The notes below the pieces were generated by a model. It saw only the letters and a list, made by a program, of their open reading frames with translations. It had not been told where the DNA came from and searched no databases. From Oscillospiraceae bacterium (GTDB lineage: Bacteria > Bacillota > Clostridia > Oscillospirales > Oscillospiraceae), in contig CAJTFK010000010.1 in the NCBI GenBank assembly GCA_910575505.1, positions 1-64,000 on the forward strand: DNA of 64,000 nt, in the 5' to 3' direction. The first letter of the stretch is position 1, and each line of letters begins with the position of its first letter. Of the stretch, positions 7,893-14,535 are shown piece after piece. The position numbers were made by a program, and so were the translations under genes.

Positions 7893-7932
7893 TCGACTGT
7901 GTTCTTCATTTTATGATAAAATAGGAATGTAT

Positions 7933-7953
7933 TTGACATTCACTAAAGGTCAA
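7933..7953. promoter_or_regulatory. Palindrome TTGAC-N11-GTCAA, candidate operator
   Basis: A perfect 5-bp dyad in the 75-bp gap between the divergent XRE gene and the gene at 7968, directly before the latter's ribosome site. The position suits repression of both genes by the XRE protein. This rests on position and symmetry only. Confidence 0.35.
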
Positions 7954-7967
7954 CGGGAGGATTTTTT

Positions 7968-8258
7968 ATGGGCTGTGATTTTGTGCTGTTTGAGGATTTG
8001 GACGATCGGGAGCGGCGTACACGGGAAACGATGCTGGCGCTGTCCATTGGCGAGGCGGTTTTGGCCTACATGAAGCAGGCCGGGGTGATGCAGGATATTT
8101 ACAGGGCGGTGGATTCCAGAGCGGTACGGATGCTGGAGATGATTGCCCGTGCGCTGGACGACGATACCCTGGACGACCCGGAATGCTTCTGGAAGATTGA
8201 ACGGGTCATGGACGTGTTGGAAGAAAACTGGATCGGAACCTCGCGCCACGACTGGTAG
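7968..8258 (+). CDS. Unknown 96-aa helical protein
   Basis: ATG at 7968 follows CGGGAGGA. The protein is acidic and predicted helical (RERRTRETMLALSIGEAVLAYMKQAGV, then RAVRMLEMIARALDDDTLDDPE), with no membrane segment and no motif I recognise. It diverges from the XRE gene, which suggests shared control. It contains a single Cys near the N terminus and another near residue 74. No function is proposed. Confidence 0.75.
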   Translation: MGCDFVLFEDLDDRERRTRETMLALSIGEAVLAYMKQAGVMQDIYRAVDSRAVRMLEMIARALDDDTLDDPECFWKIERVMDVLEENWIGTSRHDW

Positions 8259-8310
8259 GGCCGGGGGCGTCCAAAGCGCAGATGTTTTATGCGGAGGCCG
8301 CCCGTATGCC

Positions 8311-8397
8311 GGAAGCATGGAGGGCCCGGAAGAACGGGAGGGGACAGAGCCCCTCTATAACAGGGGCCGGGCGCAAAGTCTGCCCCCGGCAATGAAA
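8311..8397 (+). repeat. Dispersed repeat family B, copy 1
   Basis: Begins GGAAGCATGGAGGGCCCGG and contains the hairpin GAGGGGACAGAGCCCCTC. It is nearly identical to sequence at 11.09 kb and, inverted, at 29.34 kb, and it fills the gap between the unknown gene and the aminopeptidase gene. Confidence 0.75.
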
Positions 8398-8418
8398 ACA
8401 TGACAGGAAGGGACCGCT

Positions 8419-9510
8419 ATGAATCACATCAAAGTCATACAGGCCGCCCTGGCGGCGGAGGACCTGGACGCCGTGCTGCTCACAGGCCAGGCCAACCGGT
8501 TTTATGCCGCCGGCTTTTTCACCCCCGGCGGCGACGCCGCCTGTCTGGTGCCCCGGAAGGGACCCGCCTATTTCTTCACCGACGCCCGGTATACCGAGGC
8601 GGCGGGCCGCTGTCTGGAGAACGCGGAGCTCCGGGAGACCAAAACGGGCCGGGGCCTGACGGTTCAGCTCCATGACCTGGTCTTTTTGAAAAGCATCCGC
8701 CGCCTGGGCTTTGAGGACGCGGAGATGAGCGTCCGGGAGCACGGCCGTTTTCAGAAGGCCATGGCCCAGTGGAAATTCCCCTGTGAGATGGTCCCCGCCT
8801 CGGACCTGGTGACAAAGCTCCGGCACACGAAGGACAAAGAGGAGCTGGCCGCCATGGAGGCCGCCCAGGGCATTGCCGAACGGGCCCTGGAGGAGATTCT
8901 GAAGGAGATTCGCCCCGGCGTGACGGAAAAGGAGATTGCCGCCAGGCTTCAATATCTGATGCTCCGCCATGGCGCGTCGGACATGTCCTTTGACCCCATT
9001 GTGGTCTCCGGGCCCAACGGAAGCCTGCCCCACGGGGTTCCCTCGGAGAAGGAAATCCGGGCCGGGGAGTTCGTCACCATGGACTTTGGCTGCGTTTATC
9101 AGGGCTACTGCTCCGACATGACCCGCACCGTGGCGGTGGGCAGCGCCACGGAGGAGATGCGCCGGGTCTATGAGACGGTTCTGGCCGCCCAGGAGGCGGG
9201 CATTGCCTCCGCCCGGGCCGGCGTCACCGGAAAGGCGGTGGACGCCGCCGCCAGGGAGGTCATCCGTGAGGCGGGCTATGGGGAGTATTTTACCCACAGC
9301 TTCGGCCACAGCCTGGGGGTGGAGATTCACGAGGCCCCCAACGCCTCCCCCACCAACGAAAGCCCCCTGCCGGCGGGGGCGGTGATCTCGGCGGAGCCGG
9401 GGATTTATATCCCCGGAAAGCTGGGCGTCCGGATTGAGAACGTGATTCAGATTACCCCGGAGGGCAGCCGCAGTCTGACAAAGGCCCCCAGGGAGCTGCT
9501 GATTCTGTGA
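8419..9510 (+). CDS. M24B aminopeptidase P / Xaa-Pro dipeptidase family
   Basis: A cytoplasmic metallopeptidase that removes residues before proline in short peptides. The 363-aa protein has an N-terminal creatinase-like domain (residues 1-125) and a C-terminal pita-bread domain (about 130-363). The metal ligands are visible: Asp in TMDFGCVYQGYCSDMTRT (two Asp), His in HSFGHSLGVEIHE, Glu in ISAEPGIYIPG, and Glu in VRIENVIQIT. ATG at 8419 follows GGAAGGGA. The next gene starts 35 nt downstream and is probably co-transcribed. Confidence 0.94.
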   Translation: MNHIKVIQAALAAEDLDAVLLTGQANRFYAAGFFTPGGDAACLVPRKGPAYFFTDARYTEAAGRCLENAELRETKTGRGLTVQLHDLVFLKSIRRLGFEDAEMSVREHGRFQKAMAQWKFPCEMVPASDLVTKLRHTKDKEELAAMEAAQGIAERALEEILKEIRPGVTEKEIAARLQYLMLRHGASDMSFDPIVVSGPNGSLPHGVPSEKEIRAGEFVTMDFGCVYQGYCSDMTRTVAVGSATEEMRRVYETVLAAQEAGIASARAGVTGKAVDAAAREVIREAGYGEYFTHSFGHSLGVEIHEAPNASPTNESPLPAGAVISAEPGIYIPGKLGVRIENVIQITPEGSRSLTKAPRELLIL

Positions 9511-9545
9511 GCCGGCGGGGAACGAGAAATAAGGAGGAAAGAGCC

Positions 9546-9938
9546 GTGCTGTTTGTGTACTATCCCAAGTGCTCCACCTGCCAGAAGGCGAAAAAGTGGC
9601 TGGAGGAAAAAGGCGCGCCCTGTGAGCTCAGGGACATCAAGGAGGATCATCCCACGGCGGAGGAGCTGCGGGCCTGGCGGGTTGCCAGCGGCCTGCCTCT
9701 GAAACGCTTCTTCAATACCAGCGGCCTCCAATATAAGGCCCTGGGTCTGAAGGACAAGCTGCCCGGGATGTCCGAGGAGGAGCAGCTGGCCCTGCTGGCC
9801 ACGGACGGGATGCTGGTGAAGCGGCCCATTCTGGTGGGGGACGGATTTGTCCTCACGGGGTTCCGGCCCGCCGAGTGGGAAGAGGCTTTTTCCCGCGTGG
9901 GGTTCCACCCCCCCGAATGGGGAGAAGCTTCGCGATGA
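9546..9938 (+). CDS. ArsC/Spx-family thiol protein (YffB-like)
   Basis: A 130-aa thioredoxin-fold protein of the arsenate reductase/Spx family. The CSTC motif near residue 9 (YYPKCSTCQKAKKWL) gives two cysteines, followed by the family blocks ELRDIKEDHPTAEEL and KRFFNTSG. The GTG start at 9546 lies 8 nt after AAGGAGG; an upstream ATG has no site. Whether it reduces arsenate or acts as a redox regulator cannot be told; there is no ars neighbour. It overlaps the dihydrouridine synthase start by 4 nt (ATGA). Confidence 0.88.
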   Translation: MLFVYYPKCSTCQKAKKWLEEKGAPCELRDIKEDHPTAEELRAWRVASGLPLKRFFNTSGLQYKALGLKDKLPGMSEEEQLALLATDGMLVKRPILVGDGFVLTGFRPAEWEEAFSRVGFHPPEWGEASR

Positions 9939-10903
9939 TCTCCCGGGTAGACTTCGCCCCTCTGGACGGCATCACCAAATCCGTGTTCCGCCGGACGTGG
10001 CAGGAATTTTTCGGCGGGGCGGACCGGTTTTTCATCCCCTTCTTTTCCCCCACGGACCAGCACATTCTGACAGACCGGCACCGGAAGGAGGTGGACCCGG
10101 CGGCAAACGCGGGTCTGAACGCGGTGCCCCAGGTGATGACCCGCCGGGCATCGGACTTTCTGTGGGCGGCGGAGATACTGGCGGACATGGGCTATGGCGA
10201 GGTGAACCTGAATCTGGGCTGCCCCTCCGGCACCGTTGCCGCCAAGGGAAAGGGCTCCGGCTTCCTCCGGGACCCGGAGGGGCTGGACCGCTTTTTTGAG
10301 GAGGTCTTCTCCCGGCCCCTGCCGGCGGCGGTGTCGGTGAAGACCCGGCTGGGATATGACAGCCCGGAGGAGTTCCCCCGGCTGCTGGAGATTTACAATC
10401 GCTACCCCATCGCCTGCCTCACCGTTCATCCCCGGACCAGGCCGGAGAAATACCGGGGCCCCCTCCATCTGGACGCGGTTTCCCTGGCCATGGCGGAGGG
10501 CAGAATCCCTCTGTGCTACAACGGGGACCTGCGAACCCCTGGAGAGGTCCGGGCCCTGGAGGCCCGGTTTCCGGCGCTGGAGGCGGTGATGATTGGCCGG
10601 GGGGCCGTGGCGGACCCGGCCCTGCCCAGGAAGCTCCGGGGCGGACCGCCCGCCTCCCGGGAGGAGCTGGAGGCCTTTACGGCGGCGCTGTACCGGGGAT
10701 ATCAGGCGCAGTACGGGCAGAAGCATCCCGCCTCCCAGCGGATGAAAGAGGTCTGGTTCTACCTGATTCACCTGTTTGAGGGCGGCGAGCGCCTGGGCGG
10801 GCGGCTGCGCCGTTCCCGGGGGCCGGAGGCCTATGAGCGCATCGAGGCCGAGATTTTTCAGACCCTGCCCCTGCGGGAGGAAAGCGCGGGGGAACTGGTG
10901 TAG
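9935..10903 (+). CDS. tRNA-dihydrouridine synthase family protein
   Basis: A flavoenzyme that reduces uridines in tRNA D-loops. The 322 residues form a TIM barrel beginning FAPLDGITKSVFRR, with the family signature EVNLNLGCPSG, the barrel block LTVHPRTR and an FMN-phosphate loop YNGDLRTPGEV ... VMIGRGA. The usual catalytic Cys position falls in GCPSGTVAAKGKGSGF, where Gly replaces the Cys seen in many Dus proteins, so activity should be checked. ATG at 9935 overlaps the previous stop. A strong terminator follows. Confidence 0.9.
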   Translation: MISRVDFAPLDGITKSVFRRTWQEFFGGADRFFIPFFSPTDQHILTDRHRKEVDPAANAGLNAVPQVMTRRASDFLWAAEILADMGYGEVNLNLGCPSGTVAAKGKGSGFLRDPEGLDRFFEEVFSRPLPAAVSVKTRLGYDSPEEFPRLLEIYNRYPIACLTVHPRTRPEKYRGPLHLDAVSLAMAEGRIPLCYNGDLRTPGEVRALEARFPALEAVMIGRGAVADPALPRKLRGGPPASREELEAFTAALYRGYQAQYGQKHPASQRMKEVWFYLIHLFEGGERLGGRLRRSRGPEAYERIEAEIFQTLPLREESAGELV

Positions 10904-10930
10904 CCTTCTGTACAAAAACGAATCTGCAGG

Positions 10931-10957
10931 GGCCGGGCTCTGTCCCGGCCTTTTTTT
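10931..10957 (+). terminator. Intrinsic terminator after the dihydrouridine synthase gene
   Basis: GGCCGGG (10931-10937) pairs with CCCGGCC (10944-10950), followed by seven T. Confidence 0.9.
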
Positions 10958-11085
10958 GCGCCCAGGCTGTTTTTTTGTTCCCGGGCCCGGTTTTGTGTTT
11001 CCGGGCCCGGTTTTGTGCGCCCAGGCTGTTTTTTGCGCCCAGGCTGTTTTTTTGTTCCCGGGCCGTTTTCACGTTTCCGGGGCCC
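10958..11085. repeat. Degenerate tandem repeat of GCGCCCAGGCTGTTTTTT and CCCGGGCCCGG units
   Basis: Two related words alternate: GCGCCCAGGCTGTTTTTT occurs three times and TTCCCGGGCCCGGTTTTGTG three times, in varying order. Each is a short hairpin-plus-T unit resembling a terminator, so the block could have grown by duplication of the terminator directly upstream. No gene is visible. Confidence 0.6.
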
Positions 11086-11203
11086 GTCCCCCGAAAGCAT
11101 GGAGGGCCCGGTAGAACGGGAGGGGACAGAGCCCCTCCCCTACAGGCGTTCTTGCGGAAGGCAGGCGTAAAGTCCGCCCCCTGCACCTCGATAAAATGCG
11201 TGA
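11078..11203 (+). repeat. Dispersed repeat family B, copy 2
   Basis: Starts GGCCCGTCCCCCGAAAGCAT, shares the central GAACGGGAGGGGACAGAGCC hairpin with copies 1 and 3, and extends to TAAAATGCG as in copy 3. It lies between the dihydrouridine synthase terminator and the gdpP promoter. Confidence 0.75.
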
Positions 11204-11230
11204 ACGGGCGTGCCCTTTGGCAAGCGGGGC

Positions 11231-11259
11231 TTGCTTCTTTCGGGGAAAAATGATATACT
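11231..11259 (+). promoter_or_regulatory. Candidate promoter of gdpP
   Basis: TTGCTT at 11231-11236, a 17-nt spacer, TATACT at 11254-11259. The -35 is weak and the -10 strong. It lies upstream of the 169-bp element, which would therefore be part of the leader. Confidence 0.55.
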
Positions 11260-11321
11260 AACAACTTAGACAAAAAGGGAACGGCGCACAGCCGTTTTAC
11301 GAGAGAAAAACGAAAAGATTT

Positions 11322-11490
11322 CCTAGAGGCTGTTTTAAAATTAGCGGAATGCCGGATGGGGGCAGATTTTTTCGTCAGACAAGGCGATTGGACGCGGGAA
11401 TCCTGACGGATTTCAAGTCCAATCAACGCAGTCCTGGCGGAAAAAGATACCCCAAGACGGCGTTTTGATGGTTTTAAAACAGACTCTAGG
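11322..11490 (+). mobile_element. 169-bp MITE-like element, copy 1 (in the gdpP leader)
   Basis: 19-bp terminal inverted repeats: CCTAGAGGCTGTTTTAAAA at 11322 and its mirror at 11472-11490 with one mismatch. An inner inverted repeat GATTGGAC / GTCCAATC is also present. A second copy of exactly the same length lies at 25780-25948 with its interior inverted. There is no coding capacity, which fits a non-autonomous element. It ends 13 nt before the gdpP start, and its terminal AGG overlaps the gdpP ribosome-binding region. Confidence 0.82.
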
Positions 11491-11503
11491 AGAAGGGGAC
11501 GCC

Positions 11504-13498
11504 ATGAACAACAAAAAGCTCTCCCGCCTGCTGGAGCCGAACTTACAGCTGTATTTCCTGTGCCTGCTGGCCTTCACCCTGGCCGCCGTCACCGTCAGCC
11601 CCCTGCTGGCCCTGGCGGAGGGCGGGGCCACGGTGGCGCTGTACGCCTATTTCAGAAGCAGCAGCAAAAAGCGCCGCCAGAGCGTTTTGCAGTATATCGA
11701 CAATGTAACCGGAAACGTGGACACCGCCAGCAAATCCACCCTCATCAACTCCCCCCTGCCCATCATGGTCTTCCGGCCCGACACCGGCGAGGTCATCTGG
11801 AGCAACGAGAACTTCCTCCAGCTGGCAGGGGTGCGGGAACATCTCTTTGAGATGAAGGTGGAGGACGCGGCGCCGGAGTTTCCCGTGCAGTGGCTGCTGG
11901 AGGGGAAACAGGAGTGCCCGGAGCGGGTGAGCATGAACAGCCGCCGCTTTCGGGTCTACGGCAGTCTGGTCCGGGCCAAGGGCCGGAGCGGGGAACAGAA
12001 CCTGGTGGCCACGACCTACTGGGTGGACACCACCGAGGGGGACCGCATCCGGGAGGTCTACGACGCCACCCGTCTGGTGGTGGCCATTCTGATGGTGGAC
12101 AATTACGACGACCTGATGAACGGCTGCGCGGATACCCAGCGCAGCGCCGTCCTGGCCCAGATTGACGAAAAGCTCACAAGCTGGGGGTCTGCCGCCAACG
12201 GCCTTTTGATGAAGACGGAACGGGACCACTACCTGTTCATCTTTGAAGAGCAGTATTACCAGCACTTTGTAGAGGAAAAGTTCTCCATTCTGGACGACAT
12301 CCGGAGCATCCGCGTGGGGGACGGCGGACACCCCACTTTGTCCATCGGCATTGGCCGGGACGCCCCCAGCATTCCGGAGCTCCGGAAGAACGCCAGCCTC
12401 TCTCTGGAAATGGCTCTGAGCCGGGGCGGCGATCAGGCGGTGGTCCGGGGCCGGACGGACTTTGAGTTCTACGGGGGCCGGGCCAAGACCACCGAAAAGC
12501 GGACCAAGGTCAAGTCCAGAGTCATGGCCAACGCCCTGGGCGAGCTGATGGGCGACGCGGCGGAGATTTATATTATGGGCCACAGCTTCGCGGACATGGA
12601 CGCCGTAGGCGCCGCCGCCGGCGTGTGCTGCGCCGCCCGGAAGCTGGGACGGAAGGCCCAGATTGTCATTGACCTGGAGAAGAACGCCGCCCAGGCGGTG
12701 CTGGAGCGCCTGCGGGGCCTGGAGGCCTACGGGGGCGTGTTCACCCCGCCGGCGGAGGCCTTCATCAAAATGCGCCCCGGGGCGCTGCTGATTGTGGTGG
12801 ACACCAACCGGCCCGACCTGGTGGAGAGCCCCCAGCTGCTGGAGTCCTGCAACCGGGTGGCGGTGATCGACCACCACCGCCGGGCCGCCAGCTATATCGA
12901 AAACGCCGCCTTCAGCTTCCACGAGCCCTATGCCTCTTCGGCGTCGGAGCTGGTGACGGAGCTGCTGCAATACCTGATTGAGCCCGCCGACCTTCTCCGG
13001 GAGGAGGCGGAAGCCCTGCTGGCCGGCATCGTGCTGGACACCAAGCACTTCACCCTCCGCACCGGGGGCCGGACCTTTGAGGCGGCGGCCTTCCTCCGCC
13101 GGGCGGGAGCCGACACGGCGGAGGTCCAGCGGCTGTTTCAGGGGGACCTCAGCGGCATGGTCTCCAAGTACGACATTATCCGGCAGGCGGAGCTCTACCG
13201 GCCCGATATTGCCCTGGCGGTGGTGGGCCAGGACGGCGTGGACCGGGTGGCCGCCGCCCAGGCCGCCGACGAGCTGCTCACACTCAAGGGGGTGAAGGCC
13301 TCCTTCGTGGTGTACCGCAGCGGGACGGCCATTCTGATGAGCGGCCGGTCCCTGGGGGAGATCAACGTCCAGGTGATTCTGGAGGCCCTGGGAGGCGGCG
13401 GCAACTCCGCTACGGCGGGGGGACGGGTGGAGAACGGGGACCTGCTGGATGTCCGGAGCAGGCTGGTCCATGCCATCGACGCCTATTTTGAAAAATGA
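11504..13498 (+). CDS. gdpP: Cyclic-di-AMP phosphodiesterase, GdpP/DHH family
   Basis: A membrane-bound enzyme that hydrolyses c-di-AMP to pApA, controlling cell-wall and potassium homeostasis. The 664 aa comprise two transmembrane segments (about 18-52), a PAS domain (about 80-160), a degenerate GGDEF domain (about 180-310), then DHH (GHSFADMDAVGAAAG, later VIDHHRR) and DHHA1 ending GGGGNSATAGGRV. The ATG at 11504 follows AGGAGAAGGGG. The order gdpP-rplI-dnaB is conserved in Firmicutes; two small genes intervene here. The leader carries a MITE-like insertion. Confidence 0.96.
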   Translation: MNNKKLSRLLEPNLQLYFLCLLAFTLAAVTVSPLLALAEGGATVALYAYFRSSSKKRRQSVLQYIDNVTGNVDTASKSTLINSPLPIMVFRPDTGEVIWSNENFLQLAGVREHLFEMKVEDAAPEFPVQWLLEGKQECPERVSMNSRRFRVYGSLVRAKGRSGEQNLVATTYWVDTTEGDRIREVYDATRLVVAILMVDNYDDLMNGCADTQRSAVLAQIDEKLTSWGSAANGLLMKTERDHYLFIFEEQYYQHFVEEKFSILDDIRSIRVGDGGHPTLSIGIGRDAPSIPELRKNASLSLEMALSRGGDQAVVRGRTDFEFYGGRAKTTEKRTKVKSRVMANALGELMGDAAEIYIMGHSFADMDAVGAAAGVCCAARKLGRKAQIVIDLEKNAAQAVLERLRGLEAYGGVFTPPAEAFIKMRPGALLIVVDTNRPDLVESPQLLESCNRVAVIDHHRRAASYIENAAFSFHEPYASSASELVTELLQYLIEPADLLREEAEALLAGIVLDTKHFTLRTGGRTFEAAAFLRRAGADTAEVQRLFQGDLSGMVSKYDIIRQAELYRPDIALAVVGQDGVDRVAAAQAADELLTLKGVKASFVVYRSGTAILMSGRSLGEINVQVILEALGGGGNSATAGGRVENGDLLDVRSRLVHAIDAYFEK

Positions 13499-13509
13499 GG
13501 GAGACCGTC

Positions 13510-13629
13510 ATGAAACGGTGTTGGCAAGGCTGCGCCATGTGCCTGTTTGCGCCGGGGCTGCCGGTGCTCTGGCAGCGTCCGGTCCTCTTCTGGACGCTGG
13601 CCGCGGTTCCGCCGCCGGTCTTTGTCTGA
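13510..13629 (+). CDS. Possible 39-aa hydrophobic small protein
   Basis: ATG at 13510 lies 11 nt after the gdpP stop behind GAGGGAGA, and the frame stops at 13627-13629. The peptide starts with a Cys-rich stretch (MKRCWQGCAMC) and continues hydrophobic with several Pro and Trp residues, suitable for a membrane microprotein. Position and ribosome site argue for translation; the high GC and lack of a known family argue for caution. Confidence 0.35.
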   Translation: MKRCWQGCAMCLFAPGLPVLWQRPVLFWTLAAVPPPVFV

Positions 13630-13716
13630 GCCTGACGGCGCGGAGGAGACCCTGAGGGTAAAAGACCCCGGGGCTGAGGACGGACCTGCGGTTTGAGAAA
13701 TAAGGAGGCCGGAGCC

Positions 13717-14001
13717 ATGAAATTTTTGAAGACCTACGGAGCGTGTCTGGTGGTTTCAGAGGCGTTTCTGTTCTTAGGCGGATACATGCTGTTTGATTTT
13801 CAGCGGCATCCCTTCCGCGCCTTCGCGGCTGTCGCCTTTGTGCCGGCGGTTCTCATCACGGTGTGGCTGGCTCAGGAGGAGCGGATCGAAGCGCTGGAGA
13901 AGCGGGTCCGGGCATTGGAAGCCCCGGAGTTTTTAGAAGATTCAGAAGATTCAAAAGATTCAGAAAATTCAGATTCAGATCATAAGGAGAATGACCGATG
14001 A
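13717..14001 (+). CDS. Small membrane protein with coiled coil and acidic tail
   Basis: A 94-aa protein with two hydrophobic segments (residues about 8-26 and 35-52), a short coiled coil (EERIEALEKRVRALEA) and a tail of Asp/Ser/Glu repeats encoded by imperfect GATTCAGAA triplet repeats near 13930-13980. ATG at 13717 follows AAGGAGG. Its stop overlaps the rplI start as ATGA, so they are translationally coupled. The function is unknown; the neighbourhood is ribosome and replication genes. Confidence 0.8.
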   Translation: MKFLKTYGACLVVSEAFLFLGGYMLFDFQRHPFRAFAAVAFVPAVLITVWLAQEERIEALEKRVRALEAPEFLEDSEDSKDSENSDSDHKENDR

Positions 14002-14447
14002 AAGTGATTTTGCAGCAGGACGTGAAGGGCCAGGGCAAGAAGGGCCAGATGGTGGAGGTCTCCGAGGGCTACGCCCGGAACTTCCTCCTGCCCCGGAAAA
14101 TGGCTGTTCCCGCCACAGCGGACGCCATCAACACCATGAACCTCAAGGAGAAGGCCAAAAAGGCCGAGGAGGCCCGGCAAAAGGCCCTGGCGGAGGAGAC
14201 CGCCGAGAAGCTCAAGCAGTGCCAGGTGAAGCTCACCGCCCGGGCGGGGGGCAACGGCAAGCTCTTCGGAGCCGTCACCACAAAGGAGATTTCCGAGGGG
14301 CTGATGAAGCAGTATGAAATTGACATTCCCAAGCAGAAGCTGGTGCTGGAGGAGCCCATCAAGGCCTTCGGCAGCTATCAGGTCAAGGCCCGTCTGGGCT
14401 TCGAGGTGACGGCCACCGTTTACGTGTCGGTTTTCGAGGAAAAATAA
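13998..14447 (+). CDS. rplI: 50S ribosomal protein L9
   Basis: A large-subunit protein bound to 23S rRNA. At 149 aa it has the normal length: an N-terminal domain with the signature GYARNFLLPRKMAVPAT (residues about 27-43), a long connecting helix rich in Lys/Ala/Glu, and the C-terminal domain (about 80-149). ATG at 13998 overlaps the preceding stop and is preceded by AAGGAGAATG. It is part of the gdpP-rplI-dnaB cluster. Confidence 0.98.
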   Translation: MKVILQQDVKGQGKKGQMVEVSEGYARNFLLPRKMAVPATADAINTMNLKEKAKKAEEARQKALAEETAEKLKQCQVKLTARAGGNGKLFGAVTTKEISEGLMKQYEIDIPKQKLVLEEPIKAFGSYQVKARLGFEVTATVYVSVFEEK

Positions 14448-14454
14448 CCGTGTC

Positions 14455-14520
14455 AATGGGAAATGAGGAATTTTTTCGCCATGCCGTAATTCCTGTTTCC
14501 TGACGCCTGATTCCTGATTG
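14455..14520. repeat. Dispersed repeat family A, imperfect palindrome
   Basis: GGGAAATGAGGAATT on the left mirrors AATTCCTGTTTCC on the right, with a further GATTCCTGATT arm. It fills the rplI-dnaB gap. Confidence 0.6.
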
Positions 14521-14535
14521 GACGAGGTGAGAACT

